A DNA stretch of 64,000 bases. Origin: Hyparrhenia diplandra (lineage: Eukaryota > Streptophyta > Magnoliopsida > Poales > Poaceae). The notes below the pieces were generated by a model. That model saw nothing but the letters and a program-made list of their open reading frames with translations. It had not been told where the DNA came from and made no database searches. Below are positions 1 to 10,584 of the stretch, piece by piece; within the stretch, counting starts at the first letter, position 1, and the number at the start of each line of letters is the position of its first letter. Location: the NCBI GenBank assembly GCA_015847255.1, contig JADLZK010009269.1, positions 1 through 64,000 on the forward strand. The letters are read 5' to 3'. The translations under genes and the position numbers were made by a program.

Positions 1-113
1 GGCGCGTGCAAGCGTCGTGTGCTGTCCGCGGGATTCACAGCCAAGCTCGCTGCCATCCTGTCCGCGGCGGTGAAGCGTGATGAGCTGGCCTCCGTGTCCA
101 TGAAACTCAAATA
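1..113 (+). CDS. C-terminal end of an unidentified coding region, cut by the window edge
   Basis: An open frame runs from the first base to a TAG at 111-113 and gives about 37 residues ending in SVSMKLK. It is GC-rich and Ala/Lys/Arg-rich, and the base composition drops sharply to AT-rich straight after the stop, as at the 3' end of a grass exon. I do not recognise the family and no motif is visible. It could equally be a gene fragment carried by a transposon. The upstream sequence is needed to decide. Confidence 0.3.
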
Positions 114-2149
114 GAATGAGAAAGGAAAGAAATTCAAATAGAAATTCTTTGTTGGGTCCAATCGTCTAGATGCAAAAGTGCAAGAGTTTTTGGATATGGG
201 CTTGGTTAATTTGCAAAAAGTTTTATGTTCACTTTACAAAAGTATTTTTCTTTATCTTTTTCCTTTATTGTATTTAAATAGTTAAAATTTTTGGGAGTGA
301 AATATGTCAAACTGTTGGAGATGAAGTGTTTTTTACTTACATATACTTTTAAGAGTCGGCAAATCACAAGATTTTTCAATTAGAATTTGGCAAAGTCTTG
401 AAGATGCTCTTAGTGGTATTGTTATTAACTTATTTAAATGTCATGTTTTTTGTAGGATTATATCAAAAATGCTTTTTTATTGATGACGTAGAAATGCGTA
501 AGACATTCATGGAGTAATCAAGCCCATTGCAGACGCAAGGTCTCTTATGGGGAAAAATGTGCGTGGGACACCGGAAAATACCTCATGCGCTTTGATCGAG
601 CGAGGCAGAGCACATACACTCTAGTTTAATGGTCCATTGTCCTCCATGATTCAGGGTACTGTTTGGATGGACGTTTCCCATTAGTGACAATAGCTGCATG
701 TAGGAGCAGCAGCAACAGGAGCAAGAGCAGCAGTTGCAGCCAAAGAGAAGTTAAGAAAACAAATGCGGGCTGTTGGTGATATAGTGCAAAAGGACATTAA
801 TTCAACTGATTCAGAATCTCAATTCTCTAATGGTCTATGACATCTGCTAAGACAACTAAGAAAAAAAAAATAAGACAACTAAGCAAAACCACCTTCAAAA
901 TCGCTCCGGGAGGTAAAATGTATGTTTGAAAAGTTGAGGGGAGATGATTTCTCGGTTTTGAAGCCGAGGAAAATGGACTTTAGTGAAAGTTGAGGGGAGG
1001 AAGAGTATACTTTTTTCCCGTTAGAATTGGGTGATGATTCGCAAGAATGGATTTGGGTTCACGCAAAAGCTTCCACCAGAGGGCCTCTTGGGCTTAGTGG
1101 GTTTCTATTGGGCTACTGATTGCCTGGGCTGGGCCATATCATTTATTTTTATTTAGGAAGCATGCAGAGAGGAACCATCGGCTGTTTGTGCGTTTTTCGA
1201 TTTTCAGTTTTGCAACTTCAAAACTATGAAGCAGAGATAATTAAAGCTTTGAGTTTGACAGTTTGTCGTTTTTGTTTTAAAAAAGGATACGATTCTAAAC
1301 GGAAACATCATCAGAGCCGTTGTCTGCTACCTCAGGTACGGGATACTCTTGCAGTTGCACAGTGGCACGACACACGGCGAGAGCGACCGCGATTGAGCGG
1401 TGCCCCAAACAATGAAACAAACAAAAAAGAACATCGCCATCGCGCCTTGAAGGCGGCAGGGCCGGAGACGCGACTGCACGGACCCAGGCCATGTGATCGC
1501 CGGGGCCCGGAGAGCGGAGACCCGACCCTAGCTAGCGTGGTCCGCGGGGCGCGTCGTCCGCACCACCCGGCACCAGTACTCCGTACTTCCTCACCAGGCA
1601 TGGTCGGCGGTTCGTGCCGCCGTCGCCAAACACACGGCCAATCCCATGGGCACCCAGCGCCCGTCGCCGGCTCCGGCATGTACGGCCCCAGGCTGGGCTC
1701 CAGACTCGAGGTCGGACCTCGGACGTGGCATGTCCATGTGTCCGCGAAGTTTTGTCAACGCGCTCGTGATGATGATCCTGCTGCAAAGCGCCGGTCTGTC
1801 GCGCTCGCTTGTCTCTGTTGATTCGGTTCTAAGAAAAATGGAGACTGTCACGTCGCTGCATTGCTGGCACGGTTACGGTATGGCTAATGATCCCGGGGAG
1901 ATCTGGTACCGTTGCACCAACACTGTGCACAACGCACCGATGCATCAAACTCTTGAGTACCACAGTGTAGCAGCGATGCTTGGATGTGCGATTCCCGATC
2001 ACAGTACCATCTCCTTCCTTCTCATGCTAGCGATATAAGTTTTTAACATTCCAAGCATCGCATCATATATCATATATATGTTTTGTTTTGGAAGAAACAT
2101 CGGCAGCCGCAGAGTGTTTCTACCCGATGCCTGACACTCTCTTCATCTA
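114..2149. other. Intergenic, no supported gene
   Basis: The first part is AT-rich. At about 690-840 a short frame reads Ala/Gly-rich and then Lys-rich sequence before a stop, and looks like a worn transposon-gene scrap. From about 1370 to 1800 the DNA is GC-rich, and open frames overlap on both strands. That overlap is expected from GC content alone, and none of those frames shows a family I know. I see no promoter, RNA gene or complete transposon here apart from the poly(A) micro-insertion at 848-883. Confidence 0.5.
848..883 (+). mobile_element. A10 tract between perfect 13-bp direct repeats (micro-retroinsertion)
   Basis: TAAGACAACTAAG occurs at 848-860 and again at 871-883, and exactly ten A residues separate the copies. 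This is the form of a target-primed insertion that kept only the poly(A) tail. A simple tandem duplication with an expanded A run is the alternative. Confidence 0.5.
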
Positions 2150-2678
2150 GACATCGGCATCCTGCCTTCTTATTCTTGTGCCATCTGCCCCGATACCGGA
2201 GATGAAACTATCTGGCACTTGTTCTTTGAGTGCCCTTTCAGTCAAGGTTGCTGGATTGTCCTTGGCATCGATTGGAATTTCTCCCTGCCTCCCCTAGACA
2301 TGATGATTCAAGCTAGGATGGACTTTGGTGCATCGTTCTTCAGAGAGGTAGTAATCAGTGCTTGCTGGTCGATCTGGAACATGAGGAATGATCTGATCTT
2401 CGACAATATACCTTGCACTTATGCCAACTGGAGTAGACATTTCAAGGATCAGATTGGCTGCATCAAAGCCAAACCTAGCCTTGCAGGCCCTCTTAGTATT
2501 TGGTTAGAGAATATCCCTTAATGTCTTTTTATTTTTCTTTTGAGCTTGTGTAGCTCCAAAAATTTCCTCTTTTTGCACTACTTGTGCACCTGTAAGAACT
2601 TTTTCTCTATCCTATGAATGAAAAAAGATTAGGTGTCAGGGGGGGTGTTTCCCCTACCGAATCCTCAAAAAAAAAAAA
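2150..2678 (+). pseudogene. 3' end of an L1-type LINE (reverse transcriptase zinc-binding region) with poly(A) tail
   Basis: The frame ending at the TAA at 2519-2521 carries the C-x2-C-x9-H-x4-C zinc-binding pattern found after the reverse transcriptase of plant L1-type LINEs: CAIC, then WHLFFECPF, then a Trp-rich stretch ending in LENIP. A 3' UTR follows with a G-run and a cctaccgaatcctc tag, then a poly(A) tract at 2667-2678. The upstream endonuclease and polymerase are absent, so this is a 5'-truncated, dead copy. I could not fix its target-site duplication or its exact left edge. Confidence 0.75.
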
Positions 2679-3022
2679 TGTTAATGTTGTTGAAAAATCA
2701 TCTCCGTACACCAGCTCGTATGGATGCTAGAAACGACGAATGTCTGCAGTATGAGTATCGATGATTTATTGTATATGGGACCCAAATCATGAAGCCTTTC
2801 CTTCCTCTCTCCGTAGTAGCCATTTCTGTCTCCTGTGCGTGCAAGCAACTGGACTAAGCATCGAGCAACGAACATGCCTCGAGCATCGCAAGCTGCGACG
2901 TTTGTGTCTATGTTTTGGCCTTCTCTCTCCCATTGGAAGCATCGACATTTTGCTACGTAGTGGCCCCGAAGTCTTTTTTTTTTTTGCTTGCTAGGTTTTG
3001 AATGCAATGCACCAAGGTTATA

Positions 3023-3225
3023 CTCCCTCCATCCCAGAATTATAAGTTCTTTCAAGAATCTCGTAGACTTAAAGCATCTACAGTTTAACCAAATTTATAT
3101 AGCAAAATGATAATATTTAGGATGTCACATTCTTTGTAATTCTCTTTATAATTTTGGTTAAATTTGAGGTTGTTTGACTCTCAAAAATTCTTGGAGCGAC
3201 TTATAATTTAGAATAGAGGCGGTAG
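3023..3225. mobile_element. Stowaway MITE
   Basis: The left end CTCCCTCCATCCCAGAATTA is mirrored by the right end TAATTTAGAATAGAGGCGGTAG. The element is flanked by TA at 3021-3022 and 3226-3227. It is about 200 bp, AT-rich and non-coding, as expected for Stowaway (Tc1/mariner-mobilised) elements in grasses. The right terminus has several mismatches, so the copy is fairly old. Confidence 0.8.
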
Positions 3226-3274
3226 TATATACTCTAATACTGATAAAGTAGTGTGGCGGCATACGTGTGTTACC

Positions 3275-3317
3275 CTATTGAACAATTAGATGCTCAAAAA
3301 AAACTTATTGAATAATT
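3275..3317 (+). mobile_element. Micro-insertion: gatgctc plus A-run between near-perfect direct repeats
   Basis: The flanking repeats read CCTATTGAACAATTA-like at 3275-3288 and CTTATTGAATAATTA-like at 3304-3317, with two mismatches. The 15-bp insert is gatgctc followed by eight A. It matches the style of the other LINE-tail micro-insertions in the window but is more diverged. Confidence 0.45.
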
Positions 3318-3681
3318 ATATATTCCCTTCATCCTAAAATAATTCTATGCCTCACACTTTCAAAAAAAATCAATCAATCTTAAATTGAATCAAATATAAG
3401 ATTGAATTTCCTCGAGACGTCTTAAAAAATAAATTCTAAAAAAATTCAAAAAAACTGTGAGCTTCATGCATCTATATTTATAAAATAAATGCATGAAGCG
3501 TGTATATAAATATAGAGCAATTGGTAAGTTTGTAATCCAGAAAGGTAAGCAAAAAATAATAATATCTACATCAATAATTAGTTATTATAATATATATACG
3601 TCTATATTTATCCTCAAACTACATCAATTATTAGATTAGATTCTACTCTTGCAGAATTATATATGGGTTGATAGATCATTA

Positions 3682-6014
3682 GAGCAAGCGCAGCAAAGAA
3701 GGCGCCCAAATCGGGGCCCTTACTTTAGATTTGGGTGCTCTCCTCTAATTTTGTTGGGCCAACAAAATCATTTTAGTCCAACAACAACACCTAAATAAAG
3801 CCCCCCCAATCCACATTAGCAGCCTATGATGTGAGGGACCCATGTGTCATTGAGACAACCTTTCTTCCCCATATCCTTTTCTCTCGCAGATCCCACGACG
3901 GACGAAGGTGGGACCGGAGGTCGGAGGGAGGCACGACCAGCCGAGGCTATGATAGCCATGGTAACCGGTGCGCAAGGCTCGCGTGGTGGAGGAAAGGCGA
4001 GCCGGGTTTGCTCCCCCCGGGCGGCTAGAGCGCGGGCGGAGGAGAAGGGATGCCGCGGGGGGATGGCCACGGTGGTCACTCAAGTTCACGGAGAGGAGCA
4101 CAAAGCAAGGCAGCGGCGCGTTCACCGGAGGAAGGGGAGCTCGCACGGCCAATCGGGGTGGAGCTCGCGACGCCGCGCTCGCCGAAAGAAGGGGGGGCCG
4201 AGGGGCCGTCGGGGTGCCAACGTGGAGCTCGCAATAGCCACGTTCGCCGGAGGGAGGGGAGTAGGGGCCGCCAGGGTTGGGCGGAGCTCGCGCGACGGCT
4301 TGACAGAGAGCGAGCTCCGCTCCTTCGCTTGGTCGAAGGAAGCTGTCGGAGGCAAAGTAGTTGCCGTGCGTGCAGCAACGGAGTGGAGGAGGAGCATGCT
4401 CGCGTGGATGGTGTCAGGCCTGTGTTGATGTTTGTTAAGTGCTAAAAGAATAAGAAGGATTCTGCAAGTGCACAGAACATCATTGTAGCTTTTCCTAAGG
4501 AGAGCATTCTAGAGTATCGTATCCATAAGGAAGCTTTGGCTAAAGAATTCTGATAACTCAGAATCATGTATTTGCTAACTTAGTAAACCAACTGGACTAA
4601 AGAGGGGTAAGTGATAAATGATAAATAAGATAATAGTATAAAGCACAAAATAATAACATGTCTAAAAGGATACTATGATAAATGAATAGCTTAGCTAATC
4701 AAGAGGACAACGGTAGAGACAGATGTTGCTAACTACTTCTCTATTGCTTTGGTTCTAAGGTAACTGAAGAATGGGTAGATATAGCAATCACACAATAACA
4801 CTTCGGGGCATCATAACACTAGCCACATAAAGGGATGAGAAGGGGGCTAGGAAGCTCTGACTAAGGTCCTACAAACACCAACCCGAACGTGGTGGAATAC
4901 GTCGGCCGTTAGGGCTGTCACCACCTAGGGCTACCACAAACTATTCGTGGGATTGGGTGCAATCTCAAGTAACCTCTAGTCTAGACACCATGTCTACAAT
5001 ATTAATTACTACTCTAATCACATATGATAACTAGAGCACTCGATGCGAGCAGAGATCCTATGCAAAACATAACAACTATACTAACCATATATAAATGAAA
5101 GGCATAAAAGTAAATAGAGAAGATAATTATACTAAAGCATAAGTCTTGTAAAGTAAATATACAAAGACATACCAAACTCTGAAGACTTTCTAGAACCGGA
5201 GCGCAGCTCCGTTCTCCCTAACTCTCAACTAGATCTAATCTATTACATTGGAAAGTCTAACCCTAGATCTACATTGAAGAGAGAGAGAGAGTTCCTCACA
5301 TTGGGACCCCTCTCTAATCAATGAGATGAGATGAATAATAAATTCTAGGGTTTCAGGGGTGAGGTCTGCCCCTCTATTTATAGCCCAGAGGGATGAATCT
5401 AAGCCGTTGGATCAAACCGACCTAAAACCGACTTAAATCAATGGTTAGATATGATTCTGAGGATCCCTTAGGTCGGTGGAGAAAGGGTCCAAAAACTAGG
5501 CTAATTTGGTTGACATGTGGTGCCGCACGCCGGCGTGGAGTTCTCTGGTATCTTCTAGATCCTTGGAATTCATAGTAATGGTCTTGGTTTATAACTTTTG
5601 GTTTTGGACTCCAAACGTGGCAAGTAATATGTATGCTGTTTCGATCGTCTCAGCGAGATCTTCGCAATGGTGCACTCTAATCCATCATATAAGACACTTT
5701 TATTCAGTGAAAACCTATGAAAACCTGCAAGACAAATGAAAACATCAAACACGTGGAACTTGTTAGAATCAAATCCTACATCTAGTGTTTCTAATTCCTT
5801 TTGTATCATTTCATGCGGAAGTTGATGATAAAAAAAATTAACGTTAAATACCGTCAACAACCTATTGGCCCAACAAATTTGTTGGGTGTGGGGTGATTTT
5901 TGTTGACCCAACAAATTTCGGGGCCCTATTAGGGGTTCTGTTGAAGCAAGTTTTTTGCCATGAGCCTTCAAATATAGCTATGGGGGCTCAAATAGGGCCC
6001 CTACTAAGTTGCTC
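3682..6014. mobile_element. Harbinger-like terminal inverted repeat element, non-autonomous, 2.3 kb
   Basis: The element begins GAGCAAGCGCAGCAAAG and ends in CTAAGTTGCTC, and TTA lies on both sides (3679-3681 and 6015-6017). The inverted similarity extends inwards about 110 bp in an imperfect way: a GTTGGGCCAACAAAAT block near 3750 answers a TTTTGTTGACCCAACAAAT block near 5900. No transposase frame is visible. The interior holds a GC-rich block (about 3830-4425) with repeated GGAGCTCGC motifs and then a solo-LTR-like segment. The 3-bp TTA duplication suggests PIF/Harbinger. The outermost match is short, so the family call is moderate. Confidence 0.5.
4426..5515 (-). mobile_element. Solo-LTR-like segment nested in the 3682-6014 element
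   Basis: The segment begins TGATGTTTGTTAAG and ends GGTTGACA, so it has TG...CA ends. It is flanked by TGTGT (4421-4425) and TGTGG (5516-5520), a 4/5 match for a 5-bp duplication. On the - strand it contains GGGCTATAAATAGAGG, which looks like a TATA promoter and suggests minus orientation. There is no internal coding sequence or second LTR. Boundaries are by eye only. Confidence 0.4.
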
Positions 6015-6089
6015 TTATAAACAAATGTATACGTGTGCTGCCCATTTGGGCAAGCTAGAAACCTAGAGCATGTAGTGCTGCAAATTACA

Positions 6090-6195
6090 TACTGCGATTT
6101 GGTACTCAACATAATCTTTAAGTCTAATTAAGCACAACCCTCTACTGCGATTTGGTACTCAACATAATCTTTAAGTCTAATTAAGCACAACCGTC
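6090..6195. repeat. Two tandem copies of a 53-bp unit
   Basis: A unit starting tactgcgatttggtactcaa and ending in gcacaacc occurs at about 6090-6142 and 6143-6195 with one base difference. A partial third copy (tactgcgatttggt) follows. Confidence 0.85.
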
Positions 6196-6715
6196 TACTG
6201 CGATTTGGTTCAAAGTATAGACTCAGGACTTTAGGTCCAAACTATATATGGAATCCACGTGGTGCGTGCATTTTTAGAGGTTTTGTAAGATTGCCATACT
6301 ACCAAAAAATTTGAATTATTTTGTTCGCATATTTCTAGCAACCTGCATGGATTCGGTAAGAGAGGTGCTGATTACTATATGCTTTGCTAAGCATTGGGGA
6401 TCTAGTGTGTGTGTCATAGCTACAAAGACATCCCTTTTAGTCTTAGTGCAAGATCATCAGAAAAATGTTGTGTATTGACAAATCCTACATGGAAAGGATA
6501 ATTTTAGTTTACTACTACCATGTAATTATGTATCACCCAGCTATTATTGGCCTCGTGATGAGCAGATTGTCAATGCAAGCATATAAAAGAGCGACGGCGA
6601 CGCTGATGCTGGACTACACCAATCGATTTTTTTCACCTGCATGATGCTATGATGCCTACATATATTGTAGACATTATCATTATCATGCACAAGTTATTCC
6701 TCCATCCTCTACGTC
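6090..6715 (+). repeat. Local duplicate, copy 1 (partner 10585-11475)
   Basis: Blocks shared in the same order with 10585-11475 include gcacaaccgtctact, agattgcc, gaggtgctg, a run with agagcgacggcgacgctga, and atgcacaagttattcctcc at the right end. The copies differ by substitutions and small indels. Copy 1 lacks the Tourist MITE found in copy 2. No gene is visible in it. Confidence 0.75.
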
Positions 6716-6796
6716 CTAACGAAGAAGAAGATAGTTTGTCCTCTTGTCTTAAGCCATGCTTCCCATGAAGAAGATGATTCAAAGAATGCATTATAC

Positions 6797-7830
6797 GTGA
6801 AGATGTATAAACACTTGAAGGTCATGGAGTTAACTGAGCCAACAACATATGGAAACATCATAAGTGACATTGGCCTCGCTCCCGATGTGAGTGGCTGGAT
6901 TGAGAAGGCAATGGAAAACATACACTTGCATGCCATTCTTCGATTTAAACAGAGTCCAACCCCAAAGACCTTGGAGGGGTTTCTTGAGTCTGGTGTGCGT
7001 TACCCTCAAACTATGGTGGGACTCATTGACTTTAGACGCAATGGTGAAGCACATCTAGAGACAAACTATTCTATGGACAAAATTGGATACGTGAGGCATG
7101 CCTGTATGGAGCATCCAAAGGCTTTAACATCTATTATCATCATCATCAGCTACTACAACTTCATCAGCAGAAGGAAATTGAGTCTGTTAATAGTGATCTG
7201 GAGGTTGAGCGGAAGAAGCTTGTGGAGAGGCACAACCAACTTCAGCAGTCGCAGTCGCAGCAGCAGTAGGAGTGGCAGGCGCAACACTAGCAACAACACA
7301 GTAGCGGCGACGGCAGGAGCCGCAGGAGCTCTAGTAGAGCCTGCACCAGCAATGGTTGGAGTGGCGATAGAAAAGTTTACAAAAGAAGTTGCGGGATGTA
7401 ATAATGTGTTTACTAGTTGCGTTTGCCTCTAGGGGCGGGCCTTTGGCCAAAAGACCTAGAACTGTTAAAGACTTATGTTGCTTTTGGTAATACAAAAGCA
7501 GGGGATACCCTTTTCTCTCAAAAAAAAGTTGTAGGATGTGTAGGAGAGGCACCAGCACGAGCAGGAGCAGCAGTTGCTGCAGCCATTAGAACCTCAAAAA
7601 ATATCGATTATGGGTCTAGTTATTACTAATTTTCTGACTGGTGCAAAAGGACAACTTTCTAAACCTGTGGCTATGGATGGAACAATAATAGGAGCTAGCT
7701 ACATAGCCTACATTGCTAGTGCAGATATAACTGACCTATTGGTGGATATGTCACAAGGATCAGCAATATCCTAAGCAACATTCGAATTGGCAGCAACCAC
7801 GTCGGCATAGGGTGCCCTACCACTAATCAT
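6797..7830 (+). pseudogene. Broken coding-like fragments, family not recognised
   Basis: An open frame from 6797 gives about 110 plausible residues (including GWIEKAMENIHLHAILRF). It then passes into Ser/Arg-rich low-complexity sequence, while another frame at about 7170-7270 reads as a charged coiled-coil-like stretch rich in Glu, Lys and Gln. A LINE tail interrupts at 7400-7527. Beyond it, a further frame at 7574-7774 reads MAMDGTIIGASYIAY-like sequence. The switching frames suggest a decayed gene, perhaps from a transposon. I cannot name it. Confidence 0.3.
7388..7539 (+). mobile_element. 5'-truncated LINE 3' tail, about 128 bp, with target duplication
   Basis: The insert 7400-7527 carries a G/C-rich 3' UTR piece (ggggcgggcctttggcc), a gggatacccttttctctc tag, and an A-run. 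It is flanked by gttgcgggatgt (7388-7399) and gttgtaggatgt (7528-7539), a 12-bp duplication with two mismatches. No coding sequence of the LINE is retained. Confidence 0.65.
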
Positions 7831-8079
7831 GTTTATTTTTTAGATACTAATCACATGCATGATTTAGAGGCTCCAAATCTGTTAGTTGGTTTGCAAAATC
7901 TTATGTTTGAGAAAGGGAAGTGTTTCTGCTTAGGCAATGATGCAAAACCGCCCAAGTTATTGGAAATGGTGTTTTGGTTATCGGCTTTACTATCTCGAGC
8001 GGTGGGCCATATGGATGATATATTCTATTTTTGTCAGTTCTTTGATTATGCATACATGTTTGGCAATATTGAGTCCTAA

Positions 8080-9276
8080 TGAATTATACTAGGCTAACAT
8101 GTGTGCACAAGATTATCTCAGTGTGTTTGATAAATTAGTGCAGGTGCAGTGTACATGTGATCATTTTAGTCTGGATTGTGATTGTTTTTTCTTGTACAGT
8201 CTATGATGAAATCACCCCTTATGCTTGGTGCATAGATTGATGATCTTTAGATGGAACACGATGTTCATGTATAGATATGTAGTGCTTAGTATTTGACTAT
8301 GCTTGAGCAGATGGTGTTAAACTCTTAGTCCAACAGGGTGAATGGCCTCCGCCCGGGCAGTGCCTCAGGGGAGTGAAGAAGTAGGAAATGACTAAGTGTG
8401 GTGGACACAAAGTGTAAAATGAGCTTGTATTAATGAATTCACCCACCCTGTTGGATGGCATTCAATGCTCCCTATTTATATCCCTTGAATACGGAGAATG
8501 CTACTTTACACTTTTATCCTCAGAATATTTTTGAGATACTCTACTGCACCTTGGGGACACTACGGTCCTCTCCCCTCTTGCGCCGCCTCCGCTATTGGGC
8601 CTAGCACCTGGCCCAAAAGCTTCCGGGTTCATGTTGAGGAGGCGTGCCACGGTTCGCCTCCTCTCCAGGACCTTCGCTTTTCACTCGGAGCTTGTTGTAT
8701 GGCCACCCATTTAGAGCCAGCCAGGGGCCTCTGCTCTCCATGGGAGGGGCCCCGGAATCTCCGCCGGGACTTTGGGCGACGGAATGCCGATGCCCTAGGA
8801 CCGATGCCCAAGGTCTCTGTGTGCATCGCAGACACTTCCACTATTACCTTCAATAGTATCTGCATATCAAATAAGTTTGTTAATCTCTATGGAACTGGGG
8901 TGAAGCTCCGCCTGCTCCTCAGGATGCTGGCTCCTCTCTTTCGCCAGGGGCTCTCCCAGTGTCTCCACCTGGAGAACCTCCGCCCGAAAGGAAGGCTACG
9001 ATGTTGCGGTGCTCGACAGACGGGAGCCAGGACCTCCACTTGTTCTTCGATAATCTCCACCGTCCTGTGTGGAAACTCAGTAATGAGGGTGAGTTGTTAA
9101 TCTTGGAAAGAGCTCAAGGAATACCTCTACCATCTGCTGGGACCATATCCCAACAGTTTCCCCTTGAGGGCTAAGGAGCAAGGCGAACATGGGCCTTTGA
9201 CCTCAACTTCTCTGGTGATGGTGGAGATGTTGGGTATTCCCTTCCCCTAGCGCGTTTTGCATTGGACCTCTGATTA
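8080..9276. other. Retroelement-like non-coding sequence, unclassified
   Basis: From about 8320 the sequence becomes C-rich, with a TATA-like ctatttatatccc near 8470 and GC-rich stretches up to about 9180. It resembles an LTR or leader of a grass retroelement, but I could not find paired ends, a primer site or a protein. It resumes at 10325 after the inserted hAT-like element and runs to about 10590, where ctcctatataaactcc looks like a TATA region. Confidence 0.3.
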
Positions 9277-9672
9277 CTCCGGCGCCTAGTTTTTCGAACC
9301 GGACCGGACCGGCGGTTCGACCGCTAAAAGACCGAACCAGAGGCTACACCGGTCCGGTTCACTTAAAAGATCATCCCCGCAATCGGGCCAGGAAAAACCG
9401 GTCAAACCCGCCGGTTTTTAATCGAGCCGGTGAACCGGCGGTTCCAAATGAACCGCCCGGTTTGATTTGTACTGCAGGTTTATTTGTGCTCTGTGCGGAC
9501 GCGTGGTACTATCCGGGTTGAGGAGCGCCCTTTTTTTGCCACTTGTGGGCCCGCATGGCTGCTGTATGCGGTACGGTGGAGTAGTACTTTGGAATTTGAA
9601 CGGTGCATGCGTGGTGGACTGTTTGTGCTCCTGGCTCTTTGACCTTTTTGGTAGCACTATACTATATTAGTA

Positions 9673-9761
9673 CCACTCTGTCCCTTAATAGAGGTCGCTC
9701 GGGAAGTGTGCTGCTCTCACGGGCACGTTTATCAAGCGTCAAGTAAAAAGGGACGGAGTGG
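9673..9761. mobile_element. 89-bp MITE, Stowaway-like, nested in the hAT-like element
   Basis: CCACTCTGTCCCTT at the left is mirrored by AAGGGACGGAGTGG at the right. The element is flanked by TA on both sides (9671-9672 and 9762-9763). It has no coding capacity. Confidence 0.7.
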
Positions 9762-9770
9762 TAGCGTTCA

Positions 9771-9821
9771 TATTACGTGTCTTTTAGCTTGTCAAAAAAA
9801 AAAAATATTACGTGTCTTTTA
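9771..9821 (+). mobile_element. 19-bp poly(A) micro-insertion with perfect 16-bp target duplication
   Basis: TATTACGTGTCTTTTA occurs at 9771-9786 and 9806-9821. Between them lie gcttgtc and twelve A residues. The long exact duplication and the A-tail are the hallmarks of target-primed reverse transcription. Confidence 0.75.
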
Positions 9822-10584
9822 TAGTTTTGAAGTTTGATAACTTTTTTCAAATAAGTTCCAAATAAGACAAATAATATATCTTTTTTGAATATCTCAATGA
9901 GCTCTTCGCAATAGTGTAATCTATTTTAGCATTCAAGGTTGTTTTCCAACAGTGAATATTTGAATTGCTATTCTAGTCATTTTTGTTTCAATTAATTTGT
10001 AAGTGCTCCATATTTATTTATACATATTTTTTTAACATGCCCACTAAAATAACTCTAGAGCACCTACATATCATGTTGTGTGAGCCCATCGGGGAGTACA
10101 ATTAAATTGTGTTGTTGGATTTTTTTAAATTTTTAATGTCAAATATTAATTAAATGATATATATATACACACCGGTTCAAAATATTTGTGGCCGGTTCGA
10201 TAAAACGGTTCATTATTATCGGACCGGCGGTTCAAACGGTTCTAAACGGTTGGACCAATGAACCATTGAACCGACGGCCTCGCCGGTTCGAACACCGGTC
10301 CGGTTCAAAAACTAGGCTCCGGCGGCACACAACCTACTTTTGGACAAATTGACGCGCCTTTTGAGGCCGAGGTGACCGTTAACTGCCTGTTGGTCGTGTC
10401 CGTTTGGGAATGTGAAGGGTCCTGTGGGCTCCTTGCCTCCTATATAAACTCCTTCCTGTTGGCGGTGGCCGGCACCCCTACTGTTGTCGCTTTCCTCACT
10501 CTCCTTGCTGAAATTCTTGTTTTGTTGCTGCGGTGCGGCTTTGATAGCTCCGCTTGGGAACCAAAATTAGCGGTCTACTCACCA

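Larger units (their letters stand above)
9285..10316. mobile_element. hAT-like non-autonomous DNA transposon with perfect 8-bp target duplication
   Basis: The left end reads CCTAGTTTTTCGAACCGG. The right end is its complement with one base fewer (CCGGTTCAAAAACTAGG). CTCCGGCG lies directly outside both ends, at 9277-9284 and 10317-10324. An 8-bp duplication points to the hAT superfamily, although the CCTAG terminus is not the usual CAGGG form. Both subterminal regions are dense in GAACCGG/CCGGTTC repeats, which could be transposase-binding sites. The 1032-bp body has no transposase frame and contains a nested MITE and a poly(A) micro-insertion. Confidence 0.75.

Noticed and set aside
3831..4445. 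Cluster of Arg/Gly/Ala-rich frames inside the Harbinger-like element
   Set aside because: All frames are open because of high GC and repeated GGAGCTCGC motifs. No start context, domain or codon pattern supports a gene.
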